Shown here piece after piece: positions 12,984 through 22,700 of a stretch of 64,000 bases of DNA (the stretch's first letter is position 1; the number at the start of each line of letters is the position of its first letter). The notes below the pieces were generated by a model. The model searched no databases and was not told the DNA's origin. It saw only the letters and a list, made by a program, of their open reading frames with translations. The stretch comes from Asterias amurensis. Taxonomy: Eukaryota; Echinodermata; Asteroidea; Forcipulatida; Asteriidae. The position numbers and the translations under genes are program-made. The DNA lies in the NCBI RefSeq assembly GCF_032118995.1, contig NC_092663.1, forward strand, positions 5,084,001-5,148,000. The letters are read 5' to 3'.

Positions 12984-13272
12984 GCCTCAATGGATGCACC
13001 AATCAGGATCGCGATTGAGAGGAATCATCGTCAACTCATAAATAACCATCACCCGCTCTGGAAACTGGAAATTAAAACATCCCGTGAGCCTCAATGGATG
13101 CACCAATCAGGATCGCGATTGAGAGGATTCAGTGTCAACTCATGAATAACCATCACCCGCTCTGGAAACTGGAAATTAAAACATCCCGTGAGCCTCAATG
13201 GATGCACCAATCAGGATCGCGATTGAGAGGATTCAGTGTCAACTCATGAATAACCATCACCCGCTCTGGAAG
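12984..13272 (+). repeat. Tandem repeat, 104-bp unit, about 2.8 copies
   Basis: The phrase GCCTCAATGGATGCACCAAT starts at 12984, 13088 and 13192, an exact 104-bp period. The copies are nearly identical, so the amplification is recent. Each unit contains the word ATCGCGATTG. Confidence 0.95.
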
Positions 13273-13827
13273 TTAACGAAACTCTGCTCTGATGACTGTG
13301 GATTATGTGATTGGAATAGTGAACTCTGTGTAATCCCTGGAGGTTATTGCCCCATAATGTAATAACTGTTAATTAATTGGAAAGTAGTAAGTAAGCAATG
13401 CAATGATAATAATCATCACATGCGAGAGGCTATTGACGTCATCGAACTTCATCACAAGAAAAGGATGGAAGCTTCAGTGAGAACTTTTTTGTTTATTTAT
13501 ATGGAGTTCAGCAAAAGTCGACAATGGAAAACGATAGTTTGTCATGGGGGCTTTGTGCATCAGCCAAGTTTTACTACTATTTTTTGTTTGTTAACAGTCA
13601 ATAATAATTATTGTGTGTTAAAAGTTATATCATAGAGTTGTTTACAGTGTTCTTTGAGTGTCATAAGTGGGAAAGTCCAACAATAGCTATGACATCGAAG
13701 GCTCTGTGCAGCCAAAATAATATTGTGCTTTTTAATGTGTTTTGTTAGACAAAATGGTACCACAAAGAGGTTCAAAATGTTTTGTGAGTGTCATAATTAG
13801 TCATAATAAAGTAAATTTCAGGAAGTT
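13273..13827. other. Intergenic, no gene recognised
   Basis: AT-rich unique sequence between two tandem arrays. A reading frame of 71 codons near 13420-13635 has no recognisable features. Confidence 0.5.
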
Positions 13828-14144
13828 GTTGTCTTTAATTTACGGCCGGATGCAAAAGGTCGAAGCGTCTGCTGAAAACAGTGCGGTATTCGAGCAAATA
13901 AAATGAAATCGTTGTCTTTAATTTACGGAAGTAAAGCGGACGAAACGTCTGCTGAAAATTGCGGTATTACGAGCAAATAAAATGAAATCGTTGTCTTTAA
14001 TTTACGGAAGTATAAAGAGGACGAAATGTCTACTGAAAATAATATTGCGGTATTACGAGCAAATAAAATGAAATCGTTGTCTTTAATTTACGGTAGTATA
14101 AAGAGGACGAAACGTTTACTGAAAATTGCGGTATTACGAGCAAA
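13828..14144 (+). repeat. Tandem repeat, unit about 76-83 bp, four copies
   Basis: GTTGTCTTTAATTTACGG starts at 13828, 13911, 13990 and 14066 (steps 83, 79 and 76). Each unit continues through GGACGAAACGTCT and GCGGTATTACGAGCAAA. The copies differ by small indels in the middle, unlike the neighbouring 104-bp array, so this array looks older. Confidence 0.93.
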
Positions 14145-15378
14145 GTAACCTCTGGAGAATGGGACAATTTGAACAGCGGAAACTCTACCGAAATTCCAGC
14201 TTTGAACTTGGTAAGAAAAACAGCGTCAGGATCATTGGTCAAGGAACGGTGTACTTCATCGAATTTAAGGTACTAAATGTTTGAGTTATCCTAGATGTAA
14301 GTTTAGTCTAGATAATTTCCAGGAGGCCTAAAGTATTGTTATCTCACAGTTTAACAGGCTTAGTCTTATTATAGTGGATAACATTGGCAGACTGAATTAT
14401 ATTTATGATTATTATAATAAAGAACTCTTAGTCATCAGGACACGTGAATTAATTGTTAGGTGAGGATGGACGGCTGTGTGGGGAAATGGAGGAGGCCGTT
14501 TAAAAAAAAATAATAATTTTTAATTAATTATATAAAGAAATTATTTGATCAAAAAAAGTTTGTTTGTTTACTTTTAAAGTTTGCCAACAACCCTATGTTG
14601 TATTATGCATTAATTGAAGAGTAGACCTATCTAAGAAAATTGATCGAACACAAATTTTGTGCAACTTTGAAAAGTGCCGATTAGAAGTGATTATAAATGT
14701 GGGTGTTTTTTTGTTTGTCTTGATGTAGGTCACTATAATGAGCCGTCGTCGGGATGCTACAAAAGAACCTAGAGGGAGACTGCAGTTAACCCTACAATTT
14801 GGAAGGTATTATACCAACTTTTGTGAACGAGGTTTGGGTCTATGGAGTGAACTCTCTCCGTCGCCTCTTACTCTTTATTGCATCCCATTTCTTCTTAATA
14901 AAAATACAATTTTTCGCCGTCCGCCACCTGCCTCCTGTCGTCCGTCGTCCGCGTGTGGGGCGCCCGTTGTGTGATGTCCGTCGCCCGGTCTTGCGTCGCC
15001 CGTCGTCCGTCATCCGATGTGCGTCGCCCCCAATTTTAGCACGGACTCGTAAAAAAATCTTTTTTAAGTGGGTGCTCTCACAATAACAAAAATAATTTCC
15101 GTGACGATCAGGACGGTGTTTAGAACACTGACCTAAACGGAAATGTAACCCCTTTTAATTTCACAAGGATTCTTTTCGAGAAAGTATGGAGTGGTATAAA
15201 GTTGCAGAAATGACTTTTGATTCGTGACTGGCGCGCAAAAAGAAACCGGTAAAATAAAATGTTTTTGACAGCATCAAATTAACTTTGCGCATGGCCTGAT
15301 GCTACGTGGAATAGTGCGCAGAGTGCAGGTGCCTCACACATTCGCTCGGCCCCAGCGGCCCGTCTATCTATCCAGCCC
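14145..15378. other. Intergenic, 5' side of the ferroportin gene
   Basis: No gene is recognised. Around 14915-15030 there is a CpG-rich run of CGTCGTCCG, CGTCGCCCG and related words that opens short reading frames but looks like simple sequence. GC content rises towards 15.3-15.7 kb, in line with a promoter for the gene that follows. Confidence 0.45.
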
Positions 15379-15567
15379 TAGTCTTGGTGCAAGACGTTTC
15401 TCGTTTCCTTTTCACACACACCGCGCGCGCAACGACTCACCTGACTTATAGTCCGCTCTCCGGCGGTGAGTGGACTATAAGTCAGGGGAGTCGTTGCGCG
15501 CGGTGTCGGTGAATTCGCCGCGGTGTGCGTGATAAAAGAAAACGAGAAACGTCTTGCACCAAGACTA
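15379..15567. mobile_element. Foldback MITE, Mutator-like (9-bp target duplication)
   Basis: A 189-bp near-palindrome. The outer arms are a perfect 28-bp inverted repeat (15379-15406 and 15540-15567, starting TAGTCTTGGTGCAAGACG). A second near-perfect pair lies inside (15418-15454 and 15472-15506) around a spacer of about 17 bp. The 9-mer ATCCAGCCC occurs directly on both sides (15370-15378 and 15568-15576), as expected of a target duplication. Nine bases is the usual size for Mutator-like elements, so that family is the best guess; a generic foldback element is the alternative. It sits just upstream of the putative first exon of the ferroportin gene. Confidence 0.75.
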
Positions 15568-15577
15568 ATCCAGCCCT

Positions 15578-15767
15578 CACACACAGTTAGACCACTATAC
15601 TTCAAACAACAGGTGGCGCACTCACTCTCAGAACACTCACTGCCGGCCGTCCGTCCGTCCGTCATCGCACACACGAAAAGGTACACACAGATCTAAGATA
15701 AACAACCAGAAAACTCATCTGCACTGCATTGCTAGATGGAGATCTGATACATGTGACTGTTGTGGAG
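15578..15767 (+). promoter_or_regulatory. SLC40A1: Putative 5' untranslated exon and promoter area of the ferroportin gene
   Basis: A GC-richer stretch ends with a good donor (GTGGAG followed by GTGAGT at 15768). The next acceptor on the strand is TTATCTTTACAG before 16667, where the exon with the start codon begins. Some non-coding first exon is therefore likely here. The transcription start cannot be placed from sequence. No CAGTGN-type iron-responsive element with a matching stem was found by eye in this exon or in the 5' part of the next. Confidence 0.4.
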
Positions 15768-16666
15768 GTGAGTTAGGTAATCTGTATTATTTTGTTCTGT
15801 TATTATTTATCTTGTATGAATCATGAATGTAGCTATGGCCCTATGCCATGTATGCCAACCATGCACATGATGCAGTGGAGAATAGACACAGCTTAGGGAG
15901 CATGGTCCAACAAAGCTTGTTTAATACAATAATGCCCCAATGGGAATAGGGAAACATTTTACGACCTTCATCCTGCCACTTGTCCTAGTGGTTGTACCTT
16001 GGTTGGTTCATGATTGGTTGTACCTAATTCTACCTCCATGGTTGTACACACCTGTATCTCGACCCCCGGTACTCAGAAATGGGCCTACTGTATGGAAATG
16101 AATAACATCTCATAACCAGCAGTAGATATATGCAAACATGCTAAAAATGTAAATCCGTGGACTGTGGTAATTAAATGCGCAAGCTCAGGCTGGCGGTCTA
16201 ATTTGCCTTGCTTACCTGAATAATTTGCCTTTCTGCTAAAAAATAAAACGAACCATTTTCAACTACTAGTTGTGTGGTTGCCATGAAGTGAATATAACTT
16301 AAGCATACAATTTATCTTATTTTAATTTAAGTAGCACAACGAGGGATGCAACTTTTTAGACTTAGCTTAGTATAGTCTATAGAGGACTCTTCTTTTTAGT
16401 TGCATTTGAAATTCAAATTAATTATGTTGGTAGTGTTGTTTCTACCTTTGTGCGGTGTAATAAATTATTTTATATTTTCTTATCTTGTTTTAATGCCAAA
16501 TCAGATTATAATAATTTACCGAAAGTGATTTGTTGCATAATAATGCAGTTGATATATGGTAAGATTCACAATCCTTTTTTTCCAGTCAGGGATAGGAATA
16601 AGGATCATCGCATTTTATGATTTATGATGTCACCTTTAATAAGTCACATTAATCTTATCTTTACAG
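15768..16666 (+). other. Presumed first intron of the ferroportin gene
   Basis: AT-rich sequence between the putative untranslated exon and the acceptor at 16666. It contains no recognisable gene or repeat. Confidence 0.35.
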
Positions 16667-16730
16667 CTTACTGAAACCAGGGCCATATTTCCTTCTATCA
16701 GAGAAAGACTTGAATTTGAAACGAGCTAAA

Positions 16731-19700
16731 ATGGAAGCTGAGGAAGAGGAGGGCCAGGAGGCATCATTAGTTTCCATGGCAACATATGATGATGCAAATA
16801 GCAGCAGTGAATATGAAAATGATGTACGGGAGGTTCAACAACTTGAACGAGGTAAAATAACAGGCCGAAAGCTGTCACTGATTTTACAAACATTACATTG
16901 TGCTTTGTAAAGGAAAAAGGTTTCATTAGTCTAGTTTCATACCGGTACTTTGAAAGCGTAGCTCCACATGCCTCACAGAAAGAAAAAACCTGAATGTTGG
17001 AGCGCCATGAGCGTCTTTTGGCAAAATATTTAACACAAGTAGCCACTAGTACCATTGTTTGTTTAAGATTGTGTAACTTTTGTACGGTAAGATGACAGTT
17101 TACCCCCCCCCCCTTAAACAAAACTCTTACATGTAAAAGAGTGGATGAAATCAAATCTCCCATTTGTTTGTGTTTGAATAGGATGCTGTTCATCATTTGG
17201 AGTTTGGTTGAAGTCGAATGCCTTCCTAATCTACTGTAGTCAGTTCTTGTCTGCATGGGTGAGTACAAGAGTGAAAATAAACTCAAAGGGAAGATATGTT
17301 TGGTAATCGCTCTTAACATTAATGTCAATATTAACAACTATTGGTTAGAAGAAGCCTACCCAAGCTTCTGACAGTATAAAGGCCAAGTCACACTGCAGCG
17401 ATAACAAAAACATAACGATCACAACGCAGAGAGAACGCATTCGGAATTCTCCACACAGAATACGCCCCACGCTCATTCATCAGATCGAGGGCGTGCATTG
17501 TTAACATTCTCATCATTCTCGTTTACGAGACCTGTGTGACCGGGCCTTTAAGAACATAAAGCATACTTCGAAGTATGGTGGTTAAATGTAAAAAGATATC
17601 AGTTTTATGCCCGACATTTTGAATCTAAGAATTGAATTGTTAGGGCCTCCTGCAGTTACTTTTATCTACTTGGATTGTTGTGAGGATACTGTTCCAAAAA
17701 CATAAAACTACAGGGGTTAGCACCAAAAGGTGGACATGCCATCATTTCAACAAACCAAAAATGTAGAGCAAGGTTTTACTCATTAGAGTCAGTAACTGAG
17801 TGTCACCCCTGTGAATAGACTTTAGTTCAAGCCGTCTTGCACTGACATAAAATTTCATTCTCTGTTATCTAAACTGTGTTATAGGGAGATCGAATGTGGA
17901 CATTTGCTGTTGCGTTATTCCTGGTTGAAATTGAGGATCTTTCACTACGTCTGACTGCTGTGTTTGGTTTTGCTTTGACGGTATCAGTTCTACTGTTTGG
18001 TACTCTGGTTGGTCAATGGGTGGACAGAACCCCAAGACTAAAAGGTAATACATGAGAGCAATTTAGCAAGGGTCCCTTGTAGCATGGTTGTAACATTTTA
18101 CAATATGCACCTTGTGTGAAAGGACAACCATTTTTTCTACTCTCCGAGTTCTCTTGCAAAATCTTGTCACACATTGCTACATTGTACAAACTTGCTGAAA
18201 GCTGTCGTGTGAATAGCACTTTAGCCTGTATTTTGTTGTGCCTCTCATCTCCAACCCACCCCAATTACAACGCCCAACCAGAAACCAGTGTCCAGACTGG
18301 CCACCTGGGACTTGACAAATTGATTTGTTTTTATTTATTGACCTCATCTTCTTGTGGCATTCTGTGGTCATATGTCCAGTTTGTTATTGTTCACAACATT
18401 TTAATTAAATACATCAATTTCCACTTTTTCATTTGTGTGCTTTATTGCAATTTATTTTCTGGGGGAAACTGGAAAGTTGTGCCCCCCCCCCCCCCCCGGC
18501 TGCGTCACTGTAACTACAAGGTAGAATGCTTGTGATGTGCAGTGTACATCTTAAACACAGATTTCGGTATAAAGATGCTCATTTGTTTTTCCAGCTGGTT
18601 GATAAATTTCTTGTTTCCTCTAGCTGCCAGGATAAGTCTGGTCATCCAAAACCTCTGCGTCATTGCCTGTGCAGTCTGCCTCCTCCTCCTCCTTCGCTAT
18701 TTTGCAGCTATTAGGCAGATAGGAGACGGGGTACTCTTCCTGTTCTGTGAGATTGCCATCATCTTTCTGGGCGTGATCGCTAACTTGGCCAGTGTTGCTG
18801 AGAAGATCTGCATCCAAAAGGACTGGGTGGTCGTTCTTGCCGATGGAAACAAAGAACAACTTGCAGGTAGTTATAATGAAACAGATTTAATCCTCGGTCC
18901 CAATGGTGACTTTAGTCGTCTGTGCACTATACCCTGCTTGAGCCCCAATGGTGACTTTAGTCGTCTGTGCACTATACCCTGCTTGAGCCCAAATGGTGAC
19001 TTTAGTCAACTGTGCACTATACCCTGCTTGAGCCCCAATGGTGACTTTATTCAACTGTGCACTATACCCTGCTTGAGCCCCAATGGTGAATTTGGTCAAC
19101 TGTGCACTATACCCTGCTTGAGCCCCAATGGTGACTTTGGTCAACTGTTGTGCACTATACCCTGCTTGAGCCCCAATGGTGACTTTAGTCGTCTGTGCAC
19201 TATACCCTGCTTGAGCCCAAATGGTGACTTTAGTCAACTGTGCACTATACCCTGCTTGAGCCCCAATGGTGACTTTAGTCGTCTGTGCACTATACCCTGC
19301 TTGAGCCCCAATGGTGACTTTAGTCAACTGTGCACTATACCCTGCTTGAGCCCCAATGGTGACTTTAGTCAACTGTGCACTATACCCTGCTTGAGCCCCA
19401 ATGGTGACTTTAGTTGGCTGTGCACTATACCCTGCTTGAGCCCCCAATGGTGACTTTGGTCAACTGTGCACTATACCCTGCTTGAGCCCAAATGGTGACT
19501 TTAGTCGTCTGTGCACTATACCCTGCTTGAGCCCCAATGGTGACTTTAGTCGTCTGTGCACTATACCCTGCTTGAGCCCAAATGGTGACTTTAGTCAACT
19601 GTGCACTATACCCTGCTTGAGCCCCAATGGTGACTTTATTCAACTGTGCACTATACCCTGCTTGAGCCCCAATGGTGAATTTGGTCAACTGTGCACTATA

Positions 19701-22700
19701 CCCTGCTTGAGCCCCAATGGTGACTTTGGTCAACTGTTGTGCACTATACCCTGCTTGAGCCCCAATGGTGACTTTAGTCGTCTGTGCACTATACCCTGCT
19801 TGAGCCCAAATGGTGACTTTAGTCAACTGTGCACTATACCCTGCTTGAGCCCCAATGGTGACTTTAGTCGTCTGTGCACTATACCCTGCTTGAGCCCAAA
19901 TGGTGACTTTAGTCAACTGTGCACTATACCCTGCTTGAGCCCCAATGGTGACTTTAGTCAACTGTGCACTATACCCTGCTTGAGCCCCAATGGTGACTTT
20001 AGTTGGCTGTGCACTATACCCTGCTTGAGCCCCCAATGGTGACTTTGGTCAACTGTGCACTATACCCTGCTTGAGCCCAAATGGTGACTTTAGTCAACTG
20101 TGCACTATACCCTGCTTGACCCCCAATGGTGACTTTAGTCTACTATGCACTATACCCTGCTTGAGCCCCCAATGGTGACTTTAGTCGACTGTGCACTATA
20201 CCCTGCTTGAGCCCCAATGGTGACTTTGGTCAACTGTGCACTATACCCTGCTTGAGCCCCAAATGGTGACTTTGGTCAACTGTGCACTATACCCTGCTTG
20301 AGCCCCCAATGGTGACTTTGGTCAACTGTTGTGCACTATACCCTGCTTGAGCCCCAATGGTGACTTTGGTCAACTGTGCACTATACCCTGCTTGAGCCCC
20401 AATGGTGACTTTGGTCAACTGTGCACTATACCCTGCTTGAGCCCCCAATGGTGACTTTGGTCAACTGTGCACTATACCCTGCTTGAGCCCCCAATGGTGA
20501 CTTTGGTCAACTGTTGTGCACTATACCCTGCTTGAGCCCCAATGGTGACTTTGGTCAACTGTGCACTATACCCTGCTTGAGCCCCAATGGTGACTTTGGT
20601 CAACTGTGCACTATACCCTGCTTGAGCCCCAAATGGTGACTTTGGTCAACTGTGCACTATACCCTGCTTGAGCCCCCAATGGTGACTTTGGTCAACTGTG
20701 CACTATACCCTGCTTGAGCCCCCAATGGTGACTTTGGTCAACTGTTGTGCACTATACCCTGCTTGAGCCCCAATGGTGACTTTGGTCAACTGTGCACTAT
20801 ACCCTGCTTGAGCCCCAATGGTGACTTTGGTCAACTGTGCACTATACCCTGCTTGAGCCCCAAATGGTGACTTTGGTCAACTGTGCACTATACCCTGCTT
20901 GAGCCCCCAATGGTGACTTTGGTCAACTGTTGTGCACTATACCCTGCTTGAGCCCCAATGGTGACTTTAGTCGACTGTGCACTATACCCTGCTTGAGCCC
21001 CAATGGTGACTTTAGTTGGCTGTGCACTATACCCTGCTTGAGCCCCCAATGGTGACTTTGGTCAACTGTGCACTATATCCTGCTTGAGCCCCAATGGTGA
21101 CTTTAGTTGGCTGTGCACTATACCCTGCTTGAGCCCCCAATGGTTACTTTAGTCGTCTGTGCACTATACCCTGCTTGAGCCCCAAATGGTGACTTTGGTC
21201 AACTGTGCACTATACCCTGCTTGAGCCCCAATGGTGACTTTGGTCAACTGTGCACTATACCCTGCTTGAGCCCCAATGGTGACTTTGGTCAACTGTGCAC
21301 TATACCCTGCTTGAGCCTCAATGGTGACTTTAGTCAACTGTGCATTATACCCTGCTTGAGCCCCAATGGTGACTTTGGTCAACTGTTGTGCACTATATCC
21401 TGCTTGAGCCCCAATGGTGACTTTAGTCAACTGTGCACTATACCCTGCTTGAGCCCCAATGTTGACTCATGTCCACTGTGTATAATGATACTATCCTGCT
21501 TGAGCCTCAATGGCGACTTTAGTTGGCTGTGCATTTAGTTGGCTGTGCACTCAAGCCTGAGCACAAAGTGTTGTTTATTTAAAAAAAGCTGTACTGGTAG
21601 TTTGGTCCATGATCACCGTCCGTACTAAGCATAAATCGTCATTGGAAAGAGAAATATCGGATCTTTCCAATGAAATCCCTTTGATTCATTAAGCTGATTT
21701 CCCACCATGTGCCTGGTTAGTTCATGTAGTTATAAGCAGGACAGTTGATTTCAGAATATTTAGTCTCCTGAATTCCAAAATCTACTCCGCGGTAGTAGAA
21801 TAAAAAGCAAGACTTAGTTCCCAAAGAGCACAAATCTACACAGCATACACATGGTGTTACAACCCCAAACTGAATATTCATTGATACCTCACCATACCTC
21901 AAAACATTTTAAATAAAACAAGGTTGCTATTATGCATTCCCTTCAAATTGTAAACAAATGTAACCCCAGGCAAGTGTGAACTTCTTCCATATTTCTCTGA
22001 CGCCCAATTTCAAACAAGGTGTGTTTATGAGGGTACATGATCCTTTGGTCTTCCCGCACTAATTTGACAAGGTCCCTAAAAGCTTTTTTGTTTCTTTTTT
22101 TGTGTTACAGTAATGAACGCTAATGTTCGCCGGATTGACCTGACTGTCAATATCTTAGCCCCAATCCTAGTGGGACAAATCATGACCTTTGCTTCTATGA
22201 CTGTAGCAGGTATTTTCATAGCTGCCTGGAACCTCGCCTCTCTCATCTTAGAGTATGCCTTACTTTTGCGTGTCTACAAGAAAGTTCCAAGGTTGGCTGT
22301 CAAGTTTGCTTCATCTGAAAATGGTAAGTATCCTCTTTAAACACACCGTGTGCAGGGTACCAATTTTTAATTAAAAAAAAACCATATATATATTGAACTG
22401 ACGAATCAGATAAGTTTATATGTGAACATAATAGTTAAAAGCCTGCATTCCAACAAACATGAACAGGTACAGTGTACATGTTACTAAAGGTGTAACATAA
22501 GCAGTTAAGTGGAAATACATGAATAGAGAGGGTCAAAAGAGCTCGAAAAAGCAAGAGGTAAACAATGAATAGGGAGACAAAATAGGGGGTGGAGGGAAGG
22601 GGCGGGTTTGACCTCAAGAAGATGAAACCACAAAAGATAATATCAAGGGTGGTAAGAGGGAGAAAAAGTAGTACTTTGTGAATGAGGCGCTGGCGGTCTA

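Noticed and set aside
14738-15086. Overlapping frames rich in Arg, Pro and Ser
   Set aside because: They are produced by CpG-rich simple sequence (CGTCGTCCG words) and not by a recognisable gene.
15578-16730. Iron-responsive element in the ferroportin 5' untranslated region
   Set aside because: CAGTG words near 15873 and 16803 have no pairing stems of the required shape. A covariance search of the true 5' end would be decisive.
16726-17337. 203-codon frame on the minus strand
   Set aside because: It is antisense to ferroportin exons and the intron between them; residues show no family resemblance and there is no splice or start context.
18887-20042. Long open frames on both strands encoding 15-residue repeats
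   Set aside because: They come from a 45-bp minisatellite whose unit length is divisible by three and lacks stops. The array lies between a canonical donor (18867) and acceptor (22110) of the ferroportin gene, so it is annotated as intronic repeat and not as a protein gene.
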